A stretch of 64,000 nucleotides of DNA from Calothrix sp. PCC 7103. GTDB lineage: Bacteria > Cyanobacteriota > Cyanobacteriia > Cyanobacteriales > Nostocaceae. The stretch lies in assembly GCF_000331305.1 (NCBI RefSeq), contig NZ_KB217483.1, positions 565,265 through 629,264 on the forward strand, read 5' to 3'. This document shows positions 53,783 through 64,000 of this stretch, in pieces; position 1 is the first letter of the stretch; the number at the start of each line of letters is the position of its first letter. The position numbers and the translations under genes are program-made. The notes under the pieces are model-generated. The model worked only from the letters and a program-made list of their open reading frames with translations. It had not been told where the DNA came from and searched no databases.

Positions 53783-54282
53783 ACAAACCTCTAAAATTAT
53801 TAAACGCAAAAGCTCAGTAGTAATTGTCAAAAATGTAACTCACTAGCTACTTGTTGACTAAAACCAACTGTTACATCCGTTGGTATTTTTTGCCAGTAAG
53901 CATATCAAGTAAGATTGCATCATAAACAACAATTCGTACAACCGAAGTTAAGGTAGTTAAGAACGAACTTAAGGAATTATTGCCCACTATCTCTCTAATC
54001 CTGTAATTGCAAGCTTCTTAAGCATCAAGTAGAAATTATAACTGTGATATTTATTACTTAAAATCGGTAAAAATTGTTTAACTTCGGTGAAGTACTTATA
54101 CTTATGGTATATTTCTAATGTTCAAATTCCGCTGCTTTGTGTTCTGATAAATAGTCTTGTGCTTATGTAGCATCTGATGTGTACTACTAAATCTTGCAAC
54201 TTGACTTTGTACGCTTGTTTATTGACCAGCGTCTAGCTTTGCTTATGAAAACATTTGTATCTACCAATACTAGAGGCTCGTA
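53783..54282. other. 500-bp divergent intergenic region
   Basis: Lies between the hydrolase and the NB-ARC gene and should hold both promoters. It is AT-rich. I see no ORF, strong hairpin or repeat family member in it. Confidence 0.5.
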
Positions 54283-55632
54283 ATGAATTCAGAAAAACGC
54301 AGGCGCCAGCGTGGTGTCGTTCTTACACGCGCAGGTCTACAGAAGCTTCAAACTGCTAAGTCTGAGGCGGAAATTTATGAAAATTTTGATAAACGTTTTA
54401 CGCTTGAAACTTTGAGCGCGCGTACTGGTTTAGACCCAGATACTTTGATGAAGGTGTTTAGCGGTAGGGTACGAGTTGACAAACAAACCTTAATTCGCTG
54501 CTTCAGTGCTTTTTGTTTGCAATTGGATGTGAATGATTATCACATCCCAGTTAATGAGACAGATAATGTATCTAATTGGGTTTTGGCGACATGCAAATCT
54601 AAATCTTTTATTCATTATTATATAGATTGGGGTGAGGCGCCGGATGTATCAGCATTGTCTGGGCGTACAGAAGAACTAGCGACACTTGAACAGTGGATAG
54701 TAGGAGAACACTGTCGCTTTGTGACTTTATTCGGGATGGGTGGAATTGGTAAGACGACTTTAGCAGTAGGTATCACACAAAGAATAAAAAATAATTTTAA
54801 ATATGTAATTTGGCGTAGTCTTCGCAATGCTCCATCCGTAGAAGATACTATAGCAGATTTAATTAAATTCTTGGACGAAGCTGAAGAAACGCAATTGCCT
54901 AAAACTCTAGATGGGAAAATATTGCAGTTGCTAGGGTATCTACGCGCTCATAGTTGTTTAATAATATTAGACAACGCTGAGTCAATACTGCAAAGTAATG
55001 ATATAGCAGGTAATTATAAATCTGGATATGAAGGTTACGGTCAGTTATTTAGATGCATTGCAGATACACTTCATTGCAGTACATTAATTTTAACAACGCG
55101 AGAAATTCCCAAAGGTCTGGCTTTTAAAGAAGGAGAAAAATTACCAGTTCACTGTTTACAGTTAACAGGATTACCAACTTCAGCAGCAAAAGAAGTTATG
55201 CAATTAAAAGGAGCTTTGATTGGTTCTGATTTGGAATGGGAAGTGCTAGTACATTATTATGCTGGAAATCCCCTAGCTTTGAAAATTGCTGCTACGGCAA
55301 TTGTGGATTTTTTTGAAGGTAATTTAACTAGCTTTGTTAATTTTTTTCAAACCGAAACATTAATTTTTGATGGGATTAGAGAAATTTTAGAAAGACAATT
55401 TAATCGGTTAACAGATTTAGAAAAAGCTTTGATGTATCAAATAGCGATTAATCGTAAACCAGTTACTATATTAGAATTACAAGCAGATTTAGAAGAACAA
55501 AAAACGGTTTGGGAATTAATGGGAGCATTATCAGCATTACAAAGACGTTCGTTGATTGAGAAAAATCATACACGTTACACACAAAAACCTGTTGTGATGG
55601 AATTTGTCGTCCAAGAATTTATGAAACATTAA
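54283..55632 (+). CDS. NB-ARC (STAND) ATPase without a visible sensor domain
   Basis: A 449-residue protein. Residues about 1-90 are a helix-turn-helix-like N-terminal region (TLSARTGLDPDTLMKVFSGR). The NB-ARC core starts with LSGRTEELATLEQWI, Walker A is FGMGGIGKTTLAV, Walker B is CLIILDNAES, RNBS-B-like STLILTTREIPKG and GLPL-like YYAGNPLALKIAATA follow, then a winged-helix portion ending VVMEFVVQEFMKH. In most cyanobacterial relatives WD40 or TPR sensor repeats follow; here the frame stops. Either the protein is truncated or it depends on a separate partner. It may act in stress or defence signalling. Confidence 0.8.
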   Translation: MNSEKRRRQRGVVLTRAGLQKLQTAKSEAEIYENFDKRFTLETLSARTGLDPDTLMKVFSGRVRVDKQTLIRCFSAFCLQLDVNDYHIPVNETDNVSNWVLATCKSKSFIHYYIDWGEAPDVSALSGRTEELATLEQWIVGEHCRFVTLFGMGGIGKTTLAVGITQRIKNNFKYVIWRSLRNAPSVEDTIADLIKFLDEAEETQLPKTLDGKILQLLGYLRAHSCLIILDNAESILQSNDIAGNYKSGYEGYGQLFRCIADTLHCSTLILTTREIPKGLAFKEGEKLPVHCLQLTGLPTSAAKEVMQLKGALIGSDLEWEVLVHYYAGNPLALKIAATAIVDFFEGNLTSFVNFFQTETLIFDGIREILERQFNRLTDLEKALMYQIAINRKPVTILELQADLEEQKTVWELMGALSALQRRSLIEKNHTRYTQKPVVMEFVVQEFMKH

Positions 55633-55765
55633 ATTAAACATTCAAAAAATTATCTAAAAATATTTTTGATGTATATCTAGCATCGTAGCGTTGAAAACCA
55701 TATTGGCAACGGATTATACTCAAAACGGGTTAGAACTTTACTTTTAAATAAAGTCAAGATTTTTT

Positions 55766-55813
55766 AGATGCTACCCTGCGGGAAAACTGCGTTAACGTTC
55801 CTCAGCATGACAT
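55766..55813. repeat. Partial copy of the TCAGCATGACA palindromic element
   Basis: AGATGCTACCCTGCGGGAAA ... CGTTCCTCAGCATGACATT shares its right arm with the element at 36895-36968. It lies in the gap between the convergent NB-ARC and desaturase genes. Confidence 0.5.
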
Positions 55814-55866
55814 TAGTAAGTGTTTTAAGCCGTTTCCAGTATAACTCATCCGTTACATTCGTTGTG

Positions 55867-57027
55867 CTAGTTATCTATCAGTGGACAAGGAACTGATTTT
55901 TTACCAGACCAATCAGTGAAATGATTATTATTTCGATAATGTCTGGGAGTTCGCATTAACAATGACCAAGCTTCTTTTACATCGATGAGATTATATTTTT
56001 CTGGGTAGTGTTGAATGAGTAATTGTTGCACTAAGGGATAGTAGTTGGAATTCATGCTTGGGAATATGTGATGCTCGGTATGGTAGGAAAAATTGAGATG
56101 CAGTAAATCAAATATTTTTGGCATTCTCAAAGAAACACTGTTAACTAAAGGGTCGTTAACATCTGTCATTTCACAAATCATATGATTCGTATAAATGTAA
56201 AACATTGCTCCTGCATAGCCAATGGCGATTGGTATAATATAAGCCAGTACTATTTTTAATAAGTCAAATTGTAAGTATGCTAAGATACTTCCGTGAATTG
56301 CTATGATTACTAACCATTCTACGGCTATTATACGGCGTTCTTTGGCGCCTACTGTAAAGGCAGCAGGAACGTAATTGACAGATTTGCTATTAAATAATAA
56401 TACGGAAGTTAAATTCCGAAAATTGTGTATTGCCCATGCTGATGTCATGCCTAACATCAGTCCAAATGAATTTACTTCCGCTGAGGGAACAAATTTATCT
56501 TGAATCCATTTTCCCCAAGTATCTGGTTGGCTTAATAAATAGTTTCGGTCGGGGTCATCTAATGAATTGGTTTTGTTATGATGTTCTCGGTTGTGTACTG
56601 CTAGCCAAAATGTTGGTGGCATTCCTAGCATTGTCATTCCTAAAAAACCAAACGCATAAATTAAGCGAGGGTTTTTGATGACGCTGTTGTGTAGTAGTTC
56701 ATGGGAACTAAATAATAATACTATTATGCTGTTGCCCATTATTAGGGATAATGGTAGATATAACCATAGTAAGTATATGGGCCATTGATTTAAATAAGAT
56801 GCTATACCCCAACCTAGAATCAATATTCCAATATTGATTAGTAGGATAGTTAGTTTATTTGAATCTTTTAGAAATGCTTCGTCTGGCAATAGAGGACGTA
56901 TTTGTTTTACGTATAATCCGTGCCGAATCAAATTTGGTTTGCTAGCAATTGTCATAAGATATTTTTGGATTGTTTTGATAATTTGAGCTATGAAAGTCAA
57001 AAATAAAGCGCCCAAATTTCGCTTCAT
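55867..57027 (-). CDS. Membrane fatty-acid desaturase
   Basis: The three histidine boxes of a membrane di-iron desaturase are present: SSHELLHNSV, VHNREHHNKTN and SYHTEHHIFPS, with hydrophobic segments between (LTILLINIGILILGWGIASY and others). It would introduce a double bond into acyl lipids. The frame opens at 57252, but the extra N-terminus overlaps the AAA-WD40 gene and is Pro/Thr-rich, so the ATG at 57027 or at 56955 (MTIASKPNLIRH) is more likely; I give 57027, about 386 residues. The regiospecificity cannot be told. The upstream AAA-WD40 gene ends 131 bp before this start on the same strand. Confidence 0.8.
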   Translation of the reverse strand: MKRNLGALFLTFIAQIIKTIQKYLMTIASKPNLIRHGLYVKQIRPLLPDEAFLKDSNKLTILLINIGILILGWGIASYLNQWPIYLLWLYLPLSLIMGNSIIVLLFSSHELLHNSVIKNPRLIYAFGFLGMTMLGMPPTFWLAVHNREHHNKTNSLDDPDRNYLLSQPDTWGKWIQDKFVPSAEVNSFGLMLGMTSAWAIHNFRNLTSVLLFNSKSVNYVPAAFTVGAKERRIIAVEWLVIIAIHGSILAYLQFDLLKIVLAYIIPIAIGYAGAMFYIYTNHMICEMTDVNDPLVNSVSLRMPKIFDLLHLNFSYHTEHHIFPSMNSNYYPLVQQLLIQHYPEKYNLIDVKEAWSLLMRTPRHYRNNNHFTDWSGKKSVPCPLIDN

Positions 57028-57158
57028 ATCCGTGATGGTTGGAGCAAAATACCTAGGTGTAATAGGATGTGCGTATCTAATCGTTTCTGTGCTACAAACA
57101 CTTTTAGTAGTATATACTAGGAAGCGCTGGGAAGTGTTAGGAAGCAGTGAAGTGCTTA

Positions 57159-60100
57159 TTACGGGGTACGGGGGTGGGGTGGGTTGCAGAGGTGGTGGTC
57201 GCTTGGTTGCACTTTTATGTTTGTTTGCAGGTAATCTTGTACCCATTTGCAAGCATATTCTAGTTCGTTAAGGGTGCGAATTTGCTTTAATTCCCACAAA
57301 ATTACTGTACTTTCATCACCTCCGGATATTAGTGTGTTACCGTCGGTTGTAAATGCAAGGCTGATTACCATACCCGAATGTCCTGGTAATGTGGTTAGTA
57401 ATTTACCTGTTGTACTCCACAGTTTTATGGTGTTGTCTACGCCTGCTGTTGCAATTGTATTACCATCGGGACTAAATGCTATTCGCGTTAATCCTCGACT
57501 TTGCCCCGGAATTGTTTTGATTAAGCTGCCATCTAGGCGCCAGAGTTTAAGGTTGTCGTTTCGACTGGCTGAGACTATGATATTTTCTTTTGGGTTAAAG
57601 GCGACTCCCCACACCCCTCCTTGTACTGGAAGCGTTGCTATTGCGCTGCCATCAGTTTTCCACACTTTTACCGTGCCATCTACACTCGCACTCGCAAGTG
57701 TATTTCCTTTTGGACTAAAGGCTAATTTCCAAATTCTTCCTTCATGGGCGACAATGTTATGTAAGAGTTTACCCTCAATTGTCCACAGTTTGATGGTTCT
57801 GTCATCTCCCGCAGAGGCGATAGTTTTCCCATCTGGACTAATTGCCACGGCATAAATGTCTGCTTGATGTCCCACCAATGTTCGCAGCAACCGAAGCTCA
57901 GATGTCTCTGGTCGTAACTCCCAAAGCTGCAACGTCCAGTTTTGACCGCCAGTCACTATAATTCGACTCTTTGGACTGAAGCTGACGCTGCGAAATGCAA
58001 ATTTTTTATCTTGAATCGTTTTCCACAGCGTTCCATCCCGGCGCCACAATTTGAGCATATCACCACCAACGGAAGCAATGTACTCACCAAAGGGGCTGGT
58101 GGCTACATCCCAAACGGTATCCTTATGACCGTCGAGCGTTTTCAACAGCAGTTTGTTACGTTTCCACAGTTTGACGGTACCATCCTCACTCGCAGAAGCA
58201 GCTATAAGACCGTCAGAACTTAATGCCACCTCCCGAATCACTGCATTATGCTGCTTTAAGGTTTTGAGCAAGGTTCCATTTGGCTTCCACAATTTGACAT
58301 ATCTATCCTGACCAGCAGTGGCAATATATTTACCATTAGCACTACAGCTTACTGCGATAATTGGATTGGAACCCTGGAGTGTTTTAATGTTGGCGCCGTC
58401 TAGTTGCCACAATTTTGCTGTACGGTCACTACTTCCAGATACTAGTAAATTTGTTTTTGGACAAAATGCTACATTCCAAACGGGAGCTTGATGACCTGTA
58501 AGGGTGTTAAGCAAATTGCCATTAATATTCCACAACTTGACCATATTATCGACCCCAGAGGAAGCAACTGTCTGGCTATCTGGACTAAAGGCAACGCCCC
58601 AAACCGCTTTTTTATGTCCTGTTAATGTGGTTTGTAGCTTGCCGTCAAGGCTCCATAATTTTACTGTGCTATCTGCACTGGCTGAAGCAATAAGTTTGCC
58701 ATCCGGACTAATGGCAACTTTCCAGATGGGTGAATTATGCGCTTGAATTGTTGAGAAGGGAGTTGCTAGACCTGTGTTATCTAGGCGCCACAAATGGATA
58801 AAGCCATCTAAACCGCCAGTAATAAGCAGGCGCCTGTCAGGACTAAAAGTAACGCTAAACTGTGTCGCCTTCTGTTGCAAAGTTTGCACTAACGCGCCGT
58901 TTCGTTTCCACATCTTAACGGTTTTATCGTTACTGCCCGTAGCAAAAAACTTTTCATCAGTACTAATACTGACACTTAAAACACCACCTTGATGCCCAAT
59001 AAGGCTGTTAAATTCGTTGGTACCATAAACAGTTTGCCGCAAGGCGGTTTCTACATCAGCACTTGTTTTAGCATCAACTAAAGGTTGATTTTGCAGTTTG
59101 CGTTTGGCTTTAATGGCAGCGACCATTGCATCTAACTGCTGATTAGAAGCAAATAATCCCTGTGATGATTTTTCTAACGCTTTGATTTCGCTGATTCTGG
59201 CTTCGCGTTCGCTTTTAACTACGTTGCGGTATTGAAAAAAATTGGTTATTCCCAAAATTAGAGACACAAACAATCCCGTTGTTACTGCACGAAGAAAAAA
59301 CTTTTGGAACTTGGCTGCTTTTTGTGCTGCAATCAATTGTGCTTCAACAGCTTTGGCTCTTTCTGCCTCTAATGCTAGTTTCATTTCTTGACGGTCATGT
59401 TCTTCGCTCTTAACTAAAAATTGATAATCTAAATTGCTTAAACTCTTACCTTGTGACCATTGTTGAGCGTCAATTAATGCTTGCCCACGCAGCAATCGGG
59501 AAAAATCTGTCTGTTTAGAAGCAATCCAAGCATCAAAGGTTTGGGAATAGGGACGCAAGGAACTTAATTGTTTCTCTACCCATTCGAGGTTAAATACTTC
59601 TTGATAAATCCGGTTTTTTACTCTTAGGTATCCTTGATGTTTTTCGACTAGTCCAGATAAGATTAATTCGGTTTGCTCTTGGCTATTATCGGTTTCTATT
59701 CCCCTTGCCTCTTTTGATAATGTGGGTTCTAGTGTTTGTAAAATTTGTTGATAAATTCCCAGTAGTCTGCTGCTTAAATGCTCGTTACGAAGAAGCCGAT
59801 TTTGTATTGTACGTAGGTGTTCTGGCTCGTCTTGAGATTCCCAATTGTTTATGATGTGCTTTTGTACTAACAGTGCTAATAGTGACTCTTGAATTTCAGA
59901 ACCTTGTTGGGTTAGATTAAAATTTGCTACTAAATTACATAATTTTTGGGTCAAAAATGGCTGTCCAGAAGTCCAAGCTAATATTTCTGCCATGACTGCT
60001 TGGGCATTACTGACTTTACCTTCTAATCCTTTTATTAACGGTTGTGCTTCTGTTAATTTAAAGCCATGTAGTTCTATTGCTGTGCCAATATTAAAAGGAG

Positions 60101-60689
60101 TGCGATTTTTATCGGCAATTAAATCACTTGGTGTCGCAACTCCAAAAATAGCAAAGTTCAGACGATTGTATTCTGGACTTATAGCTCTTTTATTATAGCA
60201 ATAGCGAATCAATGCAAAAAAATCATCTACAGAAAAATTTAAACTTAGAATACTATCTATTTCATCAAAAAATATAATTATTTTTTCTTGAGGTAATTTC
60301 GCTAAAAGTATATCTTCAATAAAATAAGTTAACTGTTGCAAAAGCGATAAACCTTCTTTTGAACTCCACCAAGCTTTTAAATCCAATTTGCTTATACTAT
60401 TAACTCCACGCCAAAGTTGAGTAATAATGCCTTTATACCACTGTGATGGAGTAATATTTTGGCTACCTACACTAGTCATATCTACTACTATATATATGTA
60501 TCCTTCTTGCCGCAATCTGTATATTACACGTACCAACAAAGAAGATTTGCCCATTTGTCGGGAGTTGAGAACATAGCAAAATTCTCCGGCGCCTAAAGCA
60601 TTATAAAGTGTTTCATCTGCTTGTCTAAATACGTAAGTAGGCGCATCATTGGTTAGACTACCCCCAACTTGATAGTTGTAATCACTCAT
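57159..60689 (-). CDS. AAA-like ATPase fused to 14 WD40 repeats
   Basis: An 1176-residue protein from the ATG at 60689 (TGAGGA upstream; the frame opens at 60710). Residues about 1-390 are an AAA-like NTPase: [16 protein letters not shown] (Walker A) and [13 protein letters not shown] (Walker B). A coiled/charged stretch leads to a membrane segment ([18 protein letters not shown], about residue 475). From about 560 I count 14 WD40 repeats, fitting two seven-bladed propellers, for example [20 protein letters not shown]. The end, [14 protein letters not shown], is a common cyanobacterial cap. It is probably a membrane-tethered STAND-like signalling protein; the ligand is unknown. Confidence 0.85.
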   Translation of the reverse strand: MSDYNYQVGGSLTNDAPTYVFRQADETLYNALGAGEFCYVLNSRQMGKSSLLVRVIYRLRQEGYIYIVVDMTSVGSQNITPSQWYKGIITQLWRGVNSISKLDLKAWWSSKEGLSLLQQLTYFIEDILLAKLPQEKIIIFFDEIDSILSLNFSVDDFFALIRYCYNKRAISPEYNRLNFAIFGVATPSDLIADKNRTPFNIGTAIELHGFKLTEAQPLIKGLEGKVSNAQAVMAEILAWTSGQPFLTQKLCNLVANFNLTQQGSEIQESLLALLVQKHIINNWESQDEPEHLRTIQNRLLRNEHLSSRLLGIYQQILQTLEPTLSKEARGIETDNSQEQTELILSGLVEKHQGYLRVKNRIYQEVFNLEWVEKQLSSLRPYSQTFDAWIASKQTDFSRLLRGQALIDAQQWSQGKSLSNLDYQFLVKSEEHDRQEMKLALEAERAKAVEAQLIAAQKAAKFQKFFLRAVTTGLFVSLILGITNFFQYRNVVKSEREARISEIKALEKSSQGLFASNQQLDAMVAAIKAKRKLQNQPLVDAKTSADVETALRQTVYGTNEFNSLIGHQGGVLSVSISTDEKFFATGSNDKTVKMWKRNGALVQTLQQKATQFSVTFSPDRRLLITGGLDGFIHLWRLDNTGLATPFSTIQAHNSPIWKVAISPDGKLIASASADSTVKLWSLDGKLQTTLTGHKKAVWGVAFSPDSQTVASSGVDNMVKLWNINGNLLNTLTGHQAPVWNVAFCPKTNLLVSGSSDRTAKLWQLDGANIKTLQGSNPIIAVSCSANGKYIATAGQDRYVKLWKPNGTLLKTLKQHNAVIREVALSSDGLIAASASEDGTVKLWKRNKLLLKTLDGHKDTVWDVATSPFGEYIASVGGDMLKLWRRDGTLWKTIQDKKFAFRSVSFSPKSRIIVTGGQNWTLQLWELRPETSELRLLRTLVGHQADIYAVAISPDGKTIASAGDDRTIKLWTIEGKLLHNIVAHEGRIWKLAFSPKGNTLASASVDGTVKVWKTDGSAIATLPVQGGVWGVAFNPKENIIVSASRNDNLKLWRLDGSLIKTIPGQSRGLTRIAFSPDGNTIATAGVDNTIKLWSTTGKLLTTLPGHSGMVISLAFTTDGNTLISGGDESTVILWELKQIRTLNELEYACKWVQDYLQTNIKVQPSDHHLCNPPHPRTP

Positions 60690-61114
60690 GCAACCAATCC
60701 TCAACATCAATTTTATGCGTCGTTTGCATTAATAATGGGCACCCACCGTAAATACTATGAAAGATTTTACTATATATTTAATATTTCTATAATGCTTTTT
60801 TATCTACTTGTAAAATTAGATGATGACAACGAAAGTTACTAAGAAGCACAAGGACGTGTAGGAAGGTACAAGTCATATAAAAACATATGAAGAATTTCTA
60901 GAGGCGCCATTGGAGGACTATGAATCATAAAGTCGTCTGTACCTGGGTGTAAAAGTAATTATAGGCGCCAATGGTAAGTTTTTGGTTGGTATTGCAATAC
61001 GTAGTGTTGAGAGCTTATTTAAAGAAAAACTAAGAAAAGCGCATTAACTCCTGTTAAAGATGGATAAACTTTGAAGAGGTGATCTGTGTTGTTAAAAGCA
61101 GGGGTTATCTGTAA
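60690..61114. other. 425-bp intergenic stretch with a short coding relic
   Basis: A frame ending at a TAA near 61047 reads RLYLGVKVIIGANGKFLVG and IAIRSVESLFKEKLRKAH after an in-frame stop, suggesting the tail of a dead small gene. I do not recognise it. The region should also carry the promoters of the divergent flanking genes. Confidence 0.4.
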
Positions 61115-63079
61115 ATGGCAAGCAAGAATAAGTCTTTACATAAGCATACTGGGTTTGGTGCCTTACCTTTGGCGCCTGAGTTGCGTAAAGCTGAAGCGTT
61201 TATAGTGAGGGCACAATGGCTGGAAGCACGTTATATTTTAAATGCCTTATCACATGATTATCCCCAAAATCTTGATGTTTTATTAAATCTCATTAATGCT
61301 TGTTACGAAGTTAAGGATATTCCTGGTTATACGCGCGCGTGTGAGATGTTATTAGCTGTACAACCTAATAATGCTGATATTGCTTATGGGTTAGCTGGTG
61401 GATATTTTTTAACGCAGCATTTTTTATTAGCATTACAAGCTTTTCGTAATGCTTTAAGTAAATTTCCAAACCATGAACGCGCTGCTGATGCTGCTGTTAA
61501 AGTGGCAGAATTAGAAGGTAAAACAGAAAAACTAGTTGCTGATATTGGTTTGGTAGAAGAAGGTGGATTAGAAATAGCTATATTACATGAACATGGACAG
61601 TTATATTTAGAACAGGGTGAGTACGTGAAAGCACGTCAAGCTGAAGAAGCTGTTTTACAAGCGCGTCCTAATTTTATCTCAGCTTATAATAATCTTAGTT
61701 TGATTAGTTTTGTTGAAGGTAATTTAAACGAGGCTATTAGTACTTGTCAAAAAGTTCTTGATATCCAACTTGATAATATACATGCGCTTGCGAATTTAAC
61801 ACGCTTTCTTTGTCTGAACGGTCAGTTTGAAGACGCTAAACTTATTGCCCAACGTCTCAAAGTTAGTAGTGCCAAAGGTTGGGACTCTTGGATAAAAAAA
61901 GTTGAGGCACTCGCTTACTTAGGTGATGATGAAGGAATTTTACAAATTTACGAAGAAGTTAAATTACACGATGACACGAAAAGCGGTAGTGGTTTATTTT
62001 ACCACTTGGTTGCTGTGACTATGGCTAGGCTCTCTAGGTTTGATGAAGCACGTGACTTGTGGAAAAAAGCACAGAGCTATTTGACAGGCGCCCATTTAGT
62101 ACAACAAAATTTAGATGACCTTAAAAAACCAATTGCACAGCATCATGCACCTTGGGCTTTTAGTTTAGAACAATGGGTAACACAAAAAACCATTGACCAA
62201 CTTAAACTAGTCATAGGCGCCAATGCTAAATATAAAGATGATGCACAAAAGTCAAAAACCATACGAAAATTCTTAGCCGAACATCCTAATTTTGCCTCTT
62301 TAATACCCGCACTTCTAGACCGAGGTGACATTACTGGACGTGAACTAGCTTATAGTTTAGCTTTTTTAGCCAAAACCCCCGACATGCAAAACGCAATGCG
62401 TAATTTTGCACTCAGTCAGCGTGGACCCGATGAAATGCGTTACCATGCTGCAACCAACTTATCAGCAGTCGGTTTATTACCTGAAACCATCCGCATGTGG
62501 TTACAAGGCAAGTGGCAACATATCAGTCTTCTTAGCTACGAATTCCATAATGAACCAATATTTCGGCATTCACCAGAAGTTCATGACATGCTAACACAAA
62601 CGTACTGGTTGATGAAAACACCAACACCTGAAACCTTGGAACAAGCCGAAACAATCCTCAAACAAGCTTTGGAAATTACTACATCACCCACAGTACTTAA
62701 TAACCTTGCACTTTGCTACGAATATCAGGGACGTAGAGAAGAAGGACAAGCACTGTTACATCAGGTTATAGAACAATTTCCTGACTATATATTATCTAAA
62801 GTCGGTATCGCGCGCGGACACATAGTTAAAGGCGAACTTGACGAAGCACTAGAAATACTCAAACCCATCATGCAGCGCAAACGCTTCCACTACGACGAGT
62901 TCTCAGCATTTAGCAATGCTTACCTAGAACTCTTAGTTGCAAAAAAACAACGCGATGGCGCCCGTGCTTGGCTAAAAATGTGGGAACGCATTGAACCAGA
63001 ACGTACAGATGTATTAAAATGGAAAGATAAATTAGAAAGTGGTTTAATGCAACGCCTAGAACGTAGTAGTGACTGGTAA
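61115..63079 (+). CDS. TPR-repeat protein, cytoplasmic
   Basis: A 654-residue protein with no signal peptide. Tetratricopeptide repeats fill the N-terminal half: AEAFIVRAQWLEARYILNAL, ADIAYGLAGGYFLTQHFLLA, ILHEHGQLYLEQGEYVKARQ, YNNLSLISFVEGNLNEAIST, and again at the C-terminal side (VLNNLALCYEYQGRREEGQA). A different helical stretch, about residues 340-500 (WAFSLEQWVTQKTIDQLKLV), lies between them. It is a protein-interaction scaffold; the partner is unknown. Not obviously in an operon. Confidence 0.8.
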   Translation: MASKNKSLHKHTGFGALPLAPELRKAEAFIVRAQWLEARYILNALSHDYPQNLDVLLNLINACYEVKDIPGYTRACEMLLAVQPNNADIAYGLAGGYFLTQHFLLALQAFRNALSKFPNHERAADAAVKVAELEGKTEKLVADIGLVEEGGLEIAILHEHGQLYLEQGEYVKARQAEEAVLQARPNFISAYNNLSLISFVEGNLNEAISTCQKVLDIQLDNIHALANLTRFLCLNGQFEDAKLIAQRLKVSSAKGWDSWIKKVEALAYLGDDEGILQIYEEVKLHDDTKSGSGLFYHLVAVTMARLSRFDEARDLWKKAQSYLTGAHLVQQNLDDLKKPIAQHHAPWAFSLEQWVTQKTIDQLKLVIGANAKYKDDAQKSKTIRKFLAEHPNFASLIPALLDRGDITGRELAYSLAFLAKTPDMQNAMRNFALSQRGPDEMRYHAATNLSAVGLLPETIRMWLQGKWQHISLLSYEFHNEPIFRHSPEVHDMLTQTYWLMKTPTPETLEQAETILKQALEITTSPTVLNNLALCYEYQGRREEGQALLHQVIEQFPDYILSKVGIARGHIVKGELDEALEILKPIMQRKRFHYDEFSAFSNAYLELLVAKKQRDGARAWLKMWERIEPERTDVLKWKDKLESGLMQRLERSSDW

Positions 63080-63568
63080 CACTATATATATATTGATGGC
63101 GCCCTCGGTGTGCGCCTAAGTATGCAATTAAATTTAAAGTACCCTCGTGGGTAATTCCATTTAAGCTAATACATGTTATCAATATTCCCCCTTAATGCCC
63201 ACAAAAAAATTACCAAAATTTTTGCATTAACACTTGACACACTTAAAAACTTTGGTTAAAACTATTTATAGAGGCAAGCGGAAAGAGCTTATTTCTCAGG
63301 TCTTCTGAGAACAGCTTCACAACGATAAAGAAAAATTTTTCTAAATCATCCGGAATGACTCGATTCAGCCCTGTATAACAAATTATTCCAAACGATAAAA
63401 CAATTACATTGAACAAAGTAAGATTACTGAATTTCAATGATGTTAATTCTCTAAGGGATAAAGATTAACTGGAAACATTTAGGGCTTTTTGTCGTCTCAA
63501 ACACTTAAGTTTCTTGGTTAAAGATAATTGAGCTTACAGAACAACACACAACTAAGAGGTATATAAAA
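63080..63568. other. 490-bp intergenic region
   Basis: I see no reliable gene. A 64-codon minus-strand frame (63243-63437) with a hydrophobic start opens with TTG and lacks a ribosome-binding site. The right end holds the leader of the next gene, with AAGAGG ten bases before its ATG. Confidence 0.5.
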
Positions 63569-63916
63569 ATGTTGAAGAAATCTTTGGTTTTAGGCGTACT
63601 CGCAGCTATGACATTGGCGCCAGCAGCTTTTGCAGGTCAAACACAAGGTAATAGCACCGTTACCACCATCGAAGCAGGTAGCGTGGGTAATGGTAACAGA
63701 ACCAATATCAATAACAGAACTAATGTGAATCAATCTCAAAGCAATTATGAGGCTCGTCGCGTTAAACGCCACACTCGTAAGTGCGCTGCTGGAAGCCAAA
63801 CTCAAGGTAATGTTACTGACACTGCAATTAATACGGGAGTGGTTGGAAATCGCAATAATACCCGCATTAATAATGTAACCAACGTTAGACAAGCTCAATC
63901 TGCTGCTTGTTACTAA
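63569..63916 (+). CDS. Secreted small protein with two Asn/Thr-rich repeats
   Basis: A 115-residue protein. Residues 1-22 are a signal peptide (cleavage after AAFA). The mature part has two similar units of about 35 residues: QTQGNSTVTTIEAGSVGNGN with TNINNRTNVNQSQS, and QTQGNVTDTAINTGVVGNRN with TRINNVTNVRQAQS, separated by a basic stretch with RRVKRHTRKC. The alternating N-x-N and Q-x-Q pattern suggests a beta-solenoid or curli-like stacking unit, but the curlin consensus is not met. Two cysteines (about residues 72 and 114) could form a disulfide. Function unknown. Confidence 0.72.
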   Translation: MLKKSLVLGVLAAMTLAPAAFAGQTQGNSTVTTIEAGSVGNGNRTNINNRTNVNQSQSNYEARRVKRHTRKCAAGSQTQGNVTDTAINTGVVGNRNNTRINNVTNVRQAQSAACY

Positions 63917-63928
63917 ATTTAGAGAATT

Positions 63929-63972
63929 GAGACGTGATTTATTCCTGAAGGGACACTCCGTGAACACGTCTC
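63929..63972. terminator. Hairpin GAGACGTG...CACGTCTC after the secreted-protein gene
   Basis: GAGACGTG (63929-63936) pairs with CACGTCTC (63965-63972), 12 bp after the stop codon; a second short pairing lies inside. It belongs to the GAGACG-type dispersed repeats like the core at 9442-9469 and could serve as a terminator, though no long T-run follows. Confidence 0.5.
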
Positions 63973-64000
63973 TACGACAACATCAAACGTTAAAACAACA

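Noticed and set aside
57247..58992. Plus-strand ORFs opposite the AAA-WD40 gene
   Set aside because: They mirror the WD40 repeats in the other strand (repeated LPSGL motifs), typical shadow frames.
63243..63437. 64-codon minus-strand ORF with a hydrophobic start
   Set aside because: It opens with TTG, has no ribosome-binding site and no recognisable family; left as intergenic.

Overview
The window looks like chromosomal DNA of a filamentous cyanobacterium of the heterocyst-forming type (Calothrix/Rivularia/Scytonema-like; I cannot name the genus). Support comes from gene content: STAND-type NB-ARC and AAA/WD40 proteins, a PEP-CTERM protein, an ArsC with the Synechocystis-type cysteine layout and a thylakoid-type contractile injection system. 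The DNA is AT-rich, yet the hexamer GGCGCC is very frequent (about 45 copies counted by eye in the first 24 kb), apparently taking the place of the usual HIP1 palindrome.

1-9.2 kb is an arsenic/phosphate island. It holds the end of a GAPDH gene, arsJ, two PstS-type binding proteins, a dual-specificity phosphatase, a CoA-disulfide-reductase-like flavoprotein, the arsenite pump acr3, two arsR repressors, the C-As lyase arsI, the arsenate reductase arsC and an aquaporin. TCAA-N5/6-TTGA boxes upstream of pstS/acr3 and of the aquaporin, and palindromes between arsR and arsI, suggest ArsR control. The island combines arsenate export (GAPDH+ArsJ), arsenate reduction and arsenite export (ArsC+Acr3), and organoarsenical cleavage (ArsI).

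9.2-13.6 kb is a decayed, mobile-element-rich stretch. It contains an ORF remnant split by a small palindromic element, a PEP-CTERM gene whose 3' end is replaced by a degenerate IS1634-like element, a second MITE inside that IS, a cyclic-nucleotide-binding-domain relic, and two similar tandem units that may be small RNAs, each ending in a terminator. 13.6-20.4 kb carries a ferritin-like protein, an MFS permease, a VOC protein, a WD40+HEAT gene pair and a serpin.

20.4-51.5 kb is one large minus-strand cluster for a contractile injection system (CIS): sheath, tube, hub-assembly chaperone-like protein, a repetitive spacer protein, terminator/cap, AAA ATPase, small accessory genes, a DUF4157 effector candidate, LysM/hub/spike/PAAR proteins, gp25, two baseplate J proteins, a gpI-like tail protein and a tail fibre with a C-terminal S74 chaperone. 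The unusual point is that the Cis12-like baseplate protein and the gpI-like protein carry large inserted BNR/Ycf48-type beta-propellers, and the fibre carries near-identical 95-residue repeats. This fits published work on thylakoid-anchored CIS in Anabaena, where extensions of fibre and baseplate proteins mediate anchoring. No clear tape-measure gene is seen.

51.7-64 kb has a membrane alpha/beta hydrolase, a short NB-ARC protein, a fatty-acid desaturase, an AAA-WD40 protein, a TPR protein and a secreted Asn-rich repeat protein. Palindromic repeats of several families are scattered throughout, some of them translated in frame inside the CIS spacer protein.
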